A stretch of 64,000 bases of DNA from an uncultured Clostridia bacterium (GTDB lineage Bacteria; Bacillota; Clostridia; Oscillospirales; Acutalibacteraceae): contig CALFTN010000007.1 of NCBI GenBank assembly GCA_937916395.1, positions 1 through 64,000 of the forward strand, read 5' to 3'. The translations under genes were made by a program, and so were the position numbers. Positions 9,781-17,462 of this stretch are shown here, one piece after another (positions within the stretch are counted from its first letter, which is position 1; every line of letters begins with the position of its first letter). The notes beneath the pieces were generated by a model that was given only the letters and a program-made list of their open reading frames with translations, was not told the origin of the DNA and ran no database searches.

Positions 9781-9809
9781 TTGAATAATTTTAATAAATG
9801 TGTTAGTAT
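9781..9809 (+). promoter_or_regulatory. Candidate sigma-70 promoter
   Basis: TTGAAT, a 17-bp spacer and TAGTAT, beginning 4 bp after the ABC transporter stop and leading to the antiporter gene. Confidence 0.55.
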
Positions 9810-9840
9810 GAAGATACATTAATAAAAAGGGGTTTTAAAA

Positions 9841-10905
9841 ATGTCTGAATTATTAGTTCCGGTGCTTTTATTGGCAGTAGGGTTTGTGTTGCTCATTAAG
9901 GGTGGCGACTGGTTTGTTGACGGTGCTACAGGTATTGCAAGACGTTTTCACTTACCAGAAATTTTAATTGGTGCCACTGTTGTTTCTATTGGTACTACTT
10001 TACCAGAGGTTATGGTTTCTGCAGGTGCAGCGGCTGGTGGTAATGGCTCAATTGCTTATGGTAATGCAATTGGTTCAATTATTTGTAACACCTCTTTAAT
10101 TTCCGCTATAACAATTTCAGTAAAACCAGGTGCAGCAGCAAGAAAAAGTATGATTTTACCAGTTGCTTTCTTTTTCGGTTCTGCAGCGTTCTATTGTGGT
10201 ACTGCTTATATAACAGGCGAATTTTCACGTTTAACAGGTATCCTTTTACTTATTACATTTGTTGTTTATATGGTAACAACTGTTTTAAGAATGAAAAAAA
10301 GCGCAGCACCTATTGAGGTTGTTGAAAAAGAAGAAGAACTTGGTGCTCTCACAAGTGAAGAAGAGTTAGAAGCAAAAAGTGGCGAAGACCACGTTGTTGA
10401 ATCAAAAGAAAAAGGCACAAAAGACAGTCTTTTAAAAGATATTGTTATGTTGGTTCTTGGTGCAGCGGTTATTGCTGTTGGTGCAGATTTACTTGTTGAT
10501 AACGCTACAATCGTAGCAAAAGCACTCGGTGTTTCAGATGCGGTTATTGGTCTTACTATAGTTGCTTTAGGTACATCACTTCCTGAGCTTGTAACAGCTA
10601 TCACATCACTTGCAAAAGGTCACGGCTCACTTTCACTCGGTAATATTATAGGTGCAAACCTTTTCAATTTAGTTCTTGTTAGTGGTACTGCTATTACAAT
10701 CAATCCGTTTACAGTTCCTTGCTCAGGCTTAATTAATGGTATTAACTCTTCACTCGTTCTTGATATTCCTGTAATGCTCGCAGTAATGCTTATACTCACA
10801 GTACCAACAATGATAAAGCAAAAGCTTTCTCGCTGGCAGGGTATTTTAATGCTTGGTATTTATGTTGCATTTGTAGGGCTTAGCTTTGTTATTGGGGCTA
10901 ATTAG
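9841..10905 (+). CDS. Ca2+/cation antiporter (CaCA family, YrbG-like)
   Basis: A 354-aa membrane protein made of two related five-helix halves, the hallmark of CaCA exchangers. Each half carries an alpha-repeat: GTTLPEVMVSAGAAAGGNGS with GNAIGSIICN in the first, and GTSLPELVTAITSLAKGHGS with GNIIGANLFN in the second. The acidic residue in each TLPE/SLPE motif binds the cation. A charged cytoplasmic loop (about 150-195) separates the halves. The family swaps Ca2+ or another cation for Na+, K+ or H+. An AAGGGG ribosome site precedes the ATG; the gene is monocistronic. Confidence 0.88.
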   Translation: MSELLVPVLLLAVGFVLLIKGGDWFVDGATGIARRFHLPEILIGATVVSIGTTLPEVMVSAGAAAGGNGSIAYGNAIGSIICNTSLISAITISVKPGAAARKSMILPVAFFFGSAAFYCGTAYITGEFSRLTGILLLITFVVYMVTTVLRMKKSAAPIEVVEKEEELGALTSEEELEAKSGEDHVVESKEKGTKDSLLKDIVMLVLGAAVIAVGADLLVDNATIVAKALGVSDAVIGLTIVALGTSLPELVTAITSLAKGHGSLSLGNIIGANLFNLVLVSGTAITINPFTVPCSGLINGINSSLVLDIPVMLAVMLILTVPTMIKQKLSRWQGILMLGIYVAFVGLSFVIGAN

Positions 10906-10906
10906 T

Positions 10907-10940
10907 TGACTAGTATGGCTAGTGTGGCTGGTTGCTAGTG
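10907..10940. repeat. GCTAGTATGGC-type short tandem repeat
   Basis: Degenerate units (CTAGTATGG, CTAGTGTGG, CTGGTTG, CTAGTG) start directly after the antiporter stop. The reverse complement lies at 12538-12581, and relatives lie at 33831 and 41204. Confidence 0.7.
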
Positions 10941-10956
10941 TTATAAAAAATATATT

Positions 10957-11055
10957 ATCCTATCATTTCAGTTCAAAAGAATTGAAATGATAGGATTTTT
11001 CTATTATCTGACACCTGATATCTAATTGTTACTTGCCACTTATATACTTGCAACT
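10957..11055. repeat. Direct repeat copy A (terminator hairpin plus tail)
   Basis: The first 40 bp form a hairpin (ATCCTATCATTTCA / TGAAATGATAGGAT) with T-runs that can end transcription from the antiporter. A 60-bp tail follows. The whole unit recurs at 12426-12531 with only a few differences, flanking the XRE / 328-aa gene pair. The final bases overlap the 3' end of the XRE gene. Confidence 0.85.
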
Positions 11056-11284
11056 AATTTATATCAGGATTTTTATAATCTTCAGGTAATCCCAAAAGAT
11101 AATTTGCTGAAACTTTAAAAAATTTGCAAAAAACTATAATATCATCGAGATTAGGTTCGAATTTACCACATTCTATATAAGATATTTTTCGTTGAGAGAG
11201 ATTTACTTTTTCACCAAGCTGTGTCTGGTTTAAGTCCATATCTTCTCTCAACGCTTTTATTTTTTCTCCAAAAGTTAAATTCAT
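11054..11284 (-). CDS. XRE-family HTH transcriptional regulator
   Basis: A small protein (76 aa from ATG 11284; 79 aa from GTG 11293) that is almost entirely one Cro/C1-type helix-turn-helix: IKALREDMDLNQTQLGEKVNLSQRKISYIECG, followed by NLDDIIVFCKFFKVSANYLLGL. The C-terminal part is typical of repressors in this family. GGGTG lies just before the ATG, which decides the start. It is divergent from the 328-aa gene, and the gap contains a promoter with palindromes, so it very likely regulates that neighbour and itself. Confidence 0.88.
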   Translation of the reverse strand: MNLTFGEKIKALREDMDLNQTQLGEKVNLSQRKISYIECGKFEPNLDDIIVFCKFFKVSANYLLGLPEDYKNPDIN

Positions 11285-11312
11285 ATCTATCACCCATTAT
11301 ATTTTATGTTAG

Positions 11313-11355
11313 ATAGAAACTTTCTATTGACTTTTAGATACAAAATATCTATAAT
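11313..11355 (+). promoter_or_regulatory. Promoter with palindromic operator
   Basis: TTGACT (11327-11332), a 17-bp spacer and TATAAT (11350-11355). A perfect palindrome ATAGAAA-C-TTTCTAT (11313-11327) touches the -35 box, and AGATA-N5-TATCT (11336-11350) fills the spacer. Both are good candidate binding sites for the adjacent XRE protein. Confidence 0.75.
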
Positions 11356-11428
11356 TTATATAAAGGACTTTAAAAATTTAATTTCTGTAGAATAAACAGT
11401 TATAGAGTATGTTTTAGGAGGTTTCAAT

Positions 11429-12415
11429 ATGATTATTGGTAATAGCAATTTTTTTACAGGAGCATATAATGAACGTATTTATTCTCAAAACAATCAGACT
11501 CTTCAAATTTCAAAAGAAAAAGAAAATGAACTTTCAAATGCAATAAAAGAAGCACAAAAAACACTTAATAGAGACAGAAGTGATAAAACTTCAATTTCAC
11601 AAGAAGCAAAAGATTTTTTGTGCAGTGATGCCGCAATAGAAAAAATGCAGGCAGATTTAATAGACTTGTATAATAAAAGCGGTGTTGAATTAAAACAAAT
11701 TGCTTTAGAAAATCCAGAAGACAAGTTCTGGACCAATACAGGCAATCAATGGTTAACATTGAGCAAAGAATTATATAATAATGGTTTCTATGACAATATG
11801 TCAGATGAAGAAGTGAAAGTAGTAGAAGATATTCTTGCAAAAATAACTGCTGGTATGGACAGTTTAAGCAGAACAATGTACAATACAGGTATTGATTATA
11901 ATAAATATGTTTCCGGACGCAGTTATTTTATGGATTCTAGCGAAGCGATTTTAGAATTGGAGTCAGCAACAAGTGCTTTGAAATATTTTTGTGAGACAAA
12001 AGTTGATGAGGACTTAAAAGAAAGCTTTAATATTTTAATAGATAATTTTTATTCTCATAATTCAAAACTTATATCAGACTACAAATCCCCAATGGAAAGT
12101 TTCAACAAAGCAGTCAATACTATAAATAGGGGTAAAATTGATTCCGAGAAACCAAAAGAATACAATTTACAAATACAATTGGGTGAAATTACTCACGATG
12201 TAAAAGAAAATCAAGATTTTGCAAAAGAACTTTCAGCGTTATTTATCCAATTAATGTCTAAACAGGACAACACTTCAATCTGGAGTGAAATAGAAAAAGT
12301 ATATGTAGATTACAATACTAAAGGAACAGATAGCAAAGAATTAGAAAACTACGAAAAAGAAAAATGTCAGGCAATAATCAATAGATTGAAAGGTTATTGG
12401 GAAGAAATAGAATAA
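11429..12415 (+). CDS. Hypothetical 328-aa helical protein
   Basis: I do not recognise this protein. It is soluble, with no signal peptide and no membrane segment, rich in Lys, Glu, Asn and Ser, and predicted mainly helical, with likely coiled-coil stretches at about 25-60 and 290-328. The start is certain: AGGAGG sits 6 bp before the ATG. It is divergent from an XRE regulator and is the only other gene between the two direct repeats, so the pair looks like a regulated unit that has been moved or duplicated together. A toxin-like, phage-derived or stress role is possible but not shown by any motif. Confidence 0.75.
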   Translation: MIIGNSNFFTGAYNERIYSQNNQTLQISKEKENELSNAIKEAQKTLNRDRSDKTSISQEAKDFLCSDAAIEKMQADLIDLYNKSGVELKQIALENPEDKFWTNTGNQWLTLSKELYNNGFYDNMSDEEVKVVEDILAKITAGMDSLSRTMYNTGIDYNKYVSGRSYFMDSSEAILELESATSALKYFCETKVDEDLKESFNILIDNFYSHNSKLISDYKSPMESFNKAVNTINRGKIDSEKPKEYNLQIQLGEITHDVKENQDFAKELSALFIQLMSKQDNTSIWSEIEKVYVDYNTKGTDSKELENYEKEKCQAIINRLKGYWEEIE

Positions 12416-12425
12416 AAACCAAAAA

Positions 12426-12531
12426 ATCCTATCATTTCAGTTCAAAAAATTGAAATGATAGGATTTTTCTATTATCTGACACCTGATATCTAATTATTAC
12501 TTGCCACTTGTATACTTGCACACTTGCAACT
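12426..12531. repeat. Direct repeat copy B (terminator hairpin plus tail)
   Basis: Second copy of the unit at 10957-11055. Differences seen: one A/G loss in the hairpin loop, two point changes in the tail and a short CACTTG-type insertion. It acts as the terminator of the 328-aa gene. Confidence 0.85.
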
Positions 12532-12537
12532 GAACTG

Positions 12538-12581
12538 ACCACTAGCCACACCAGCCACACTAGCCACACTAGCCATACTAA
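12538..12581. repeat. GCTAGTATGGC-type repeat, inverted copy
   Basis: Units CACTAGCCA, CACCAGCCA, CACTAGCCA, CACTAGCCA, TACTA. Its reverse complement aligns closely with 10907-10940, so the cassette between them has inverted outer ends. Confidence 0.7.
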
Positions 12582-12588
12582 TTTCTTA

Positions 12589-12617
12589 TTGCTAAATAAA
12601 GAAATTTGTGTTAGTAT
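12589..12617 (+). promoter_or_regulatory. Candidate sigma-70 promoter
   Basis: TTGCTA, a 17-bp spacer and TAGTAT before the GH36 gene. The GTGTTAGTAT stretch also occurs in the antiporter promoter at about 9800. Confidence 0.5.
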
Positions 12618-12647
12618 AAATCTAACTTCAAAAAGGGGGGTAACTTT

Positions 12648-15143
12648 ATGAAAAAGTTAAAAGATAATTGGATTTTTGAACTTAGTATTACAACCATTTT
12701 ATTAGGTTTAATGTGTTATGCGGCATATTCGTTGTGGTACATATTTGACGGCACTTTAAGTAGTGGTGACGTACATCTTTACACAGCACTTACAAGTGTT
12801 GCACTTGGTTGGTTTATGATGGTTTTCACAAAGACCATTATTGAAAAAGCTAATTGGTTTATGAAACTCAGTTCATTTTTAACAGGTTGTGTTTTGTTCC
12901 AAGTGTTAATGTGGGGAATAAATGCAAATATGAACCCTGTAATTAATGACGATACTTTTAATGATGACAACGTTGTTATATACGTTTTTACAATAACATT
13001 TATTATGTCAGCAATTCATCTTTTAGGTGCGTTTATAGTAAAGGCAATAAGAAAACCGAGAACAGTAAATATTCTTTTTGCAATTATTTATTTTGTAGTT
13101 TCTTGCGGGGGTGTTATTATTCTCAACGAAGAAAACATTAAAGCTCTTGAATATAAAAAGAATATTCAGTTTGACAGAGTAAGTGCTACAGAAATGAACG
13201 TTTCAGAAGAAGAAAAAGCACTTTGTAAAAATTGGCTTGATGAAAATTTATTGAATACAGTTACAAACAATCTTCCGTTCACATTTAAGGTTGATGGTAA
13301 AGAGTTCAGTATTGCAGACTGGAAGAACATAGAAATAAAAGACTCTGAGAAAAAATATCAGGGTGGCAAAACCAAAAATATAATTTTTACTAATGAAAAT
13401 AGTGGTCTTCAAGTAATAGTTGAAGCAACTCTTTTTTCTGAAAATGCAACTTGTCAATGGGTTGTGTATCTTAAAAACACAGGTACAGAAAATACTGGTG
13501 TTATAAGTGATTTTTATGCACTTAATTCATCTTTTGCGACAGGCAAGGCAGAACTTTACTATTCAATGGGTAGTAACACTGCGGCAAGCGACTTTTCGCT
13601 CATAAAAAAAGATTTATCTGCTAAAACATTTGGTTTTGGCGGTGTAGATGGTAAGCCTACAGAGAATTATCTTCCATATTTCAATATCTTCGGTGAAGAG
13701 TTTGGTATGGTTGTGGGTATCGGTTGGACTGGTCAATGGGCATCATCGTTCAGCAATAAAAACGGTGAAACTGTTATTACAGCAAAGCAAGAGAATTTTA
13801 ATGCATACCTTCTTCCTGGTGAAGAAGTTCGTTCACCGCTTGTTTCAGTAAGCTTTTATGAGACGTATGAGACTGACAACGCTTTAAAGGGCTTTAATAT
13901 GTTCAGAGAGTGGATAATGGACTGTGTTTACCCTGAGAATGTGACACAAAATTCATACACAGTAATGGAAGTTGCAGGACCAATGTCAACAAGAACATCT
14001 GACGAAATTATTGAAGTTCTTAATGGTTTAGATAAAGAAGTATTTAAACATACTGATGCATTCTGGATGGATGCTGGTTGGTACAGCTATAACGAGGGCT
14101 GGTACGATGGCGTTGGTAACTGGACAGTAGATAAAAACAGATATGACAACGGTATAATTGAACTTTCCGACTATGCAAAGAAAAAAGGTCTTAAACACAC
14201 TCTTTGGTATGAGCCTGAAAGAGTTTTCCCTGGTACAGAATTCTATAATAAGGGTATGGAAAACCAAGAATGGCTTATTTCAGTTGATGGTGAAGACAAC
14301 CTTATGTGGAACCTTGCAGATGAAGACGCGTTAAAGTATTATTCCAATTACATTTTAGCGTCACTAAAGGAAAATGGGGTTACAATTTATCGTCAAGACT
14401 TTAACTTTGCACCACTCAAATACTGGCAAAAAGCAGATAGTGAATATTATGACGGTAGAACAGGTATCTGTGAAAACCACTACGTTACAAATGAATATAA
14501 ATATTTAGATTACCTTACAGAAAATATTCCAGGTCTTATAATTGATAACTGTGCTTCAGGTGGTAAACGCCTTGATTTAGAAATGGCTTACCGTAGTATT
14601 GCATTCTGGAGAAGTGACTACAACTGTTCATATCATCCGGATTTATTTGAAGCAACTCAGTCCCAGACTTATGGTATTTCATTCTGGTTGCCAATTACAG
14701 GGGCAAATCTTTATATGATTGATGAGTATACCTGTAGATCTGCTATAATGCCACTTATGCTTATGGATTTCTTTTCACATCAGAATCCTGAATTCCGTTA
14801 CTATGACGAACAACGAGCACAAATGGGTGAAAGATATTACCCAATTGAGTTTGGTAGCTTCGATAAAGATAAGATGTTAGCAATGCAGTTCTCAACAGAA
14901 GATGCAAGCAGTGGTATGGCGCTTATTTATAAAAGAGCGAATGTTACTGACACCGAATATACACTTTTCTTAAACGGTCTTAAAACTGCTACAGAATATA
15001 AGATTTATGATATTGATAATCCTGACAAGGTTTATACTATGGAAGGCATTGAGCTTATGAATTATGGTCTTACTTTACCTTTACCAGAGGGCGAAAAGGC
15101 TATGATAATTATGTTTGAAAAGACAAATGATAAAAAGAGATAA
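12648..15143 (+). CDS. GH36 alpha-galactosidase with five-helix membrane anchor
   Basis: An 831-aa protein. Residues 8-160 form about five membrane helices; the remainder is a GH36/melibiase-like enzyme. The signature stretches are WYEPERVFPG, YRQDFNF (candidate nucleophile Asp near 584), IDNCASGGKRLD and AFWRSDYN (candidate acid/base Asp near 657). GH36 enzymes remove terminal alpha-galactose from raffinose-type sugars and galactomannan. With a basic cytoplasmic N-terminus and five helices the catalytic part would face outside. The GGGGGG ribosome site is strong. It overlaps the following YdcF-like gene by 17 bp. Confidence 0.85.
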   Translation: MKKLKDNWIFELSITTILLGLMCYAAYSLWYIFDGTLSSGDVHLYTALTSVALGWFMMVFTKTIIEKANWFMKLSSFLTGCVLFQVLMWGINANMNPVINDDTFNDDNVVIYVFTITFIMSAIHLLGAFIVKAIRKPRTVNILFAIIYFVVSCGGVIILNEENIKALEYKKNIQFDRVSATEMNVSEEEKALCKNWLDENLLNTVTNNLPFTFKVDGKEFSIADWKNIEIKDSEKKYQGGKTKNIIFTNENSGLQVIVEATLFSENATCQWVVYLKNTGTENTGVISDFYALNSSFATGKAELYYSMGSNTAASDFSLIKKDLSAKTFGFGGVDGKPTENYLPYFNIFGEEFGMVVGIGWTGQWASSFSNKNGETVITAKQENFNAYLLPGEEVRSPLVSVSFYETYETDNALKGFNMFREWIMDCVYPENVTQNSYTVMEVAGPMSTRTSDEIIEVLNGLDKEVFKHTDAFWMDAGWYSYNEGWYDGVGNWTVDKNRYDNGIIELSDYAKKKGLKHTLWYEPERVFPGTEFYNKGMENQEWLISVDGEDNLMWNLADEDALKYYSNYILASLKENGVTIYRQDFNFAPLKYWQKADSEYYDGRTGICENHYVTNEYKYLDYLTENIPGLIIDNCASGGKRLDLEMAYRSIAFWRSDYNCSYHPDLFEATQSQTYGISFWLPITGANLYMIDEYTCRSAIMPLMLMDFFSHQNPEFRYYDEQRAQMGERYYPIEFGSFDKDKMLAMQFSTEDASSGMALIYKRANVTDTEYTLFLNGLKTATEYKIYDIDNPDKVYTMEGIELMNYGLTLPLPEGEKAMIIMFEKTNDKKR

Positions 15144-15732
15144 ATGTAAAATAATTCTTGCTTCGGGTGTTATAAGTTTACTTTTAATAGTTTTTGCAAT
15201 TGGAATTGCTATTAGCATCTGGAATTACGGGAAAGTGGATGAAAAAGCACCAGCAGATGTTGCAATCGTTTTAGGTGCGGCAATATCTGATGGTGAGGTT
15301 TCGCCTGTGTATCGTGAAAGAATTAATCACGCTATTACTCTGTATGAAGCGGGAATAGTTGATTATATTATTCTGACAGGTGGTTTTGGAGAGGGTAGCT
15401 TTAAATCAGATTCGGCGGTTGCAAAGGAATATGCACTTTTGCAAGATGTTCCTGCCGATAAAATTTTAATAGAAGAAAAGTCGACTATAACTGAAGAAAA
15501 TCTTGAGTTTTCAAAAGAACTAATGACAGAAAATAATCTTGAAACTGCAATTATAGTGAGTGACCCTTTACATATGAAAAGGGCTATGCTTATGGCAGAA
15601 GATTACAATATAAATGCACTTTCATCACCGACACCTACGTCAATGTATAAATCATTAAAAACGAAAATACCATTTCTGTTACGAGAAGAATTTTTCTATG
15701 TTGGTTATTGTGTTGTGCGACTTTTCAGGTAG
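15127..15732 (+). CDS. YdcF/SanA-like (DUF218) membrane protein
   Basis: A 201-aa protein with one N-terminal membrane helix (about residues 7-29) and a DUF218 domain: VAIVLGAAISDG, ERINHAITLYEAG, YIILTGGFGEG, LIEEKSTITEENLEFSKELM and a late IVSDPLHMKRA. Family members are linked to cell-envelope integrity, but the biochemical reaction is not settled. ATG 15127 lies inside the end of the GH36 gene, indicating translational coupling. The TTG at 15115 is a poorer start. Confidence 0.8.
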   Translation: MIKRDKCKIILASGVISLLLIVFAIGIAISIWNYGKVDEKAPADVAIVLGAAISDGEVSPVYRERINHAITLYEAGIVDYIILTGGFGEGSFKSDSAVAKEYALLQDVPADKILIEEKSTITEENLEFSKELMTENNLETAIIVSDPLHMKRAMLMAEDYNINALSSPTPTSMYKSLKTKIPFLLREEFFYVGYCVVRLFR

Positions 15733-15741
15733 GTGAATGAT

Positions 15742-16290
15742 ATGAAAAAAACAATGAAAAGAATTACCATTATTTTAATTGTTCTTTCAGTTACATCTCT
15801 CTTATTGAATTTTTATTTGAAAACAGATTTATTTTTAATACTTTCAATCACATTTTGTACTGCTTTATATCATTTTGTTATGCGACTTTTTGTTGGTGAA
15901 ATCTGCAATAAATTTATTGGACCTAAATTAAATTATAATTCAAAATGGTTTAGCGAAAAGAATTTCGAGAAAAAATTATATAAATTTTTGAAAGTTAAAA
16001 AATGGAAAAAGTTTGCACCTACATACAGTCCAGAAAGCTTTTCATTGGAAAGTAATTCAAAAGAGGATATTATAAGAACTATGTGTGGTGCAGAGGTTGT
16101 ACACGAAATTATAATTGTGCTAAGCTTTTTACCACTCGTTGTTTCAGTTCAGTTAGACTCTGTTGTAGAATTTATAATAACGTCTGTTATTGCCGCATTG
16201 GTTGATTCTGTTTTTGTAATCATTCAGAGATTTAACAGACCAAGAGTAATAAAATTATTAAAACGCAGTGAAAGACAGTCGAGGAAGTGA
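15742..16290 (+). CDS. Hypothetical integral membrane protein
   Basis: About 182 aa with two N-terminal hydrophobic segments (about 6-30 and 32-50) and two more near 125-170, separated by a basic, aromatic-rich cytoplasmic stretch around KFLKVKKWKKFAP. This resembles a small uncharacterised family of clostridial membrane proteins, but I cannot assign a function. ATG 15742 is preceded by TAGGTG with good spacing and lies 10 bp after the YdcF stop, so it is the last gene of the GH36 transcript. Confidence 0.7.
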   Translation: MKKTMKRITIILIVLSVTSLLLNFYLKTDLFLILSITFCTALYHFVMRLFVGEICNKFIGPKLNYNSKWFSEKNFEKKLYKFLKVKKWKKFAPTYSPESFSLESNSKEDIIRTMCGAEVVHEIIIVLSFLPLVVSVQLDSVVEFIITSVIAALVDSVFVIIQRFNRPRVIKLLKRSERQSRK

Positions 16291-16300
16291 GCTTGAAACT

Positions 16301-16328
16301 AATTCCTGGTTCCTAATTCCTAGTTCCT
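16301..16328. repeat. Heptamer tandem repeat (four NNTTCCT units)
   Basis: AATTCCT, GGTTCCT, AATTCCT, AGTTCCT in direct succession just after the membrane protein gene. Confidence 0.7.
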
Positions 16329-16342
16329 CCAACGACAAATAT

Positions 16343-16370
16343 TGACAAATTTTTAAAAATATGCTAACAT
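16343..16370 (+). promoter_or_regulatory. Sigma-70 promoter of the riboswitch transcript
   Basis: TTGACA (16343-16348), a 16-bp spacer and TAACAT (16365-16370); transcription would start at about 16377, where the riboswitch begins. Confidence 0.7.
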
Positions 16371-16376
16371 ATTAGT

Positions 16377-16497
16377 CAATGAGGGAGTAATTCGGTATTA
16401 AAAATACCAGATTCATCGTCAAGACAGAGGTTTTCTCTCGGTGTGTCAATTAAGAATGAGACTCATACATGGTTTTTGCTGTGTATGAGTTTTTTTA
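16377..16497 (+). promoter_or_regulatory. yybP-ykoY (manganese) riboswitch with terminator
   Basis: The RNA shows the class layout: P1 ATGAG/CTCAT (16379-16383 with 16462-16466), the L1 GGAGTA, a CGTCA segment and the L3 AATGAGAC just before the P1 3' arm. That arm (CTCATACA) is also the 5' arm of a terminator with TGTGTATGAG and seven T (16461-16497). Metal binding would form P1, break the terminator and switch the gene on. Class consensus from memory; the metal is Mn2+ in the studied members. Confidence 0.82.
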
Positions 16498-16544
16498 ATT
16501 ACTAACTCAGAAACAGACACAATTTTGAAAGGGTGGAATTTATT

Positions 16545-17333
16545 ATGAAAAAGAATATTGTAAAAATTGCGATTGTAGCAGTCTGCACTGTACTTGTTGC
16601 TGGTGTGTGTTTAACTTGTTTTACAGTAGTTAAAGCGGGTCACACAGGTGTGGTTTTAACTTTTGGTGCAGTTGAAGAAAATGTTTTTGATGAGGGTTTG
16701 CACTTTAAAATGCCTATAGTGCAGACAGTTGTTCAGATGAATAATCGTACACAAAAGGTTGAAACAGAAGGTAGTGCCTCCTCAAAAGACTTGCAGATTA
16801 TTTCTTATGTAGTTGCAGTTAACTACCATGTAAGAAGCGAGGCTTCTGCAACGCTTTACCAGAATGTCGGCAAAGATTACGGTACAGTAATTATTGTTCC
16901 TGCAATTCAGGAAAGTATTAAAGCGGTTACTGCACAGTTTACTGCTGAAGAACTTATTACAAAGCGTCAGGCAGTAGGTGACCAGATTAAAGAAGCGTTA
17001 TCTGAAAAAATTAATTCTTATGGTATAGAAGTTGAAATTTTCAATATTGTGAATTTTGATTTCTCAGAAGAATTCAATGCAGCAGTTGAAGCAAAACAAA
17101 CAGCACAGCAACAAGCTTTAAAAGCTCAGCAGGACCTTGCAAGAATTGAGGTTGAAGCTCAACAAAAAATTACTCAGGCAGAAGCTGAAGCTGAAAGCAT
17201 CAGACTCATTCAGGAAGCACTTGCAAAGTCACCAGATTATGTTGATTATGTAAAGTGGAGTAAATGGGATGGTAAATTACCTGAAGTTGTTGGTAGTGAT
17301 GGCGTTCTTGTTGATGTAGGTGACTTAGGTTAA
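16545..17333 (+). CDS. SPFH/prohibitin-family membrane protein
   Basis: 262 aa: an N-terminal membrane helix (about 5-28), then an SPFH domain (GHTGVVLTFGAVEENVFDEGLHFKMP through EIFNIVNFDFSEEF) and a Gln/Ala-rich coiled coil (AKQTAQQQALKAQQDLARIEVEAQQ). SPFH proteins oligomerise into membrane rings or scaffolds and influence proteases and membrane domains. ATG 16545 has GGGTGG upstream; GTG 16533 is an unlikely start. It stands alone behind a Mn2+-type riboswitch, which is an uncommon pairing, and in front of mgtE, which has its own promoter. Confidence 0.88.
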   Translation: MKKNIVKIAIVAVCTVLVAGVCLTCFTVVKAGHTGVVLTFGAVEENVFDEGLHFKMPIVQTVVQMNNRTQKVETEGSASSKDLQIISYVVAVNYHVRSEASATLYQNVGKDYGTVIIVPAIQESIKAVTAQFTAEELITKRQAVGDQIKEALSEKINSYGIEVEIFNIVNFDFSEEFNAAVEAKQTAQQQALKAQQDLARIEVEAQQKITQAEAEAESIRLIQEALAKSPDYVDYVKWSKWDGKLPEVVGSDGVLVDVGDLG

Positions 17334-17359
17334 TAATAAATAAACAGCAAAAACCAATT

Positions 17360-17396
17360 GGGACTGTAAAAAAACTTAACGTTTTTTTACAGCCCC
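17360..17396. terminator. Terminator-like hairpin, GCTGTAAAAAAC family
   Basis: GGGACTGTAAAAAAAC / GTTTTTTTACAGCCCC, separated by 5 nt, after the SPFH gene. One mismatched position in the stem. Related to 3604, 35409 and 38845. Confidence 0.75.
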
Positions 17397-17427
17397 ATAT
17401 TTTGTTAACATAAGCATTGATTTTTTC

Positions 17428-17456
17428 TTGACAATGTGTATAAATTGTATTATATT
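17428..17456 (+). promoter_or_regulatory. Sigma-70 promoter of mgtE leader
   Basis: TTGACA (17428-17433), a 17-bp spacer and TATATT (17451-17456), placing the transcript start at about 17463, some 280 nt before mgtE. Confidence 0.75.
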
Positions 17457-17462
17457 TATTTA

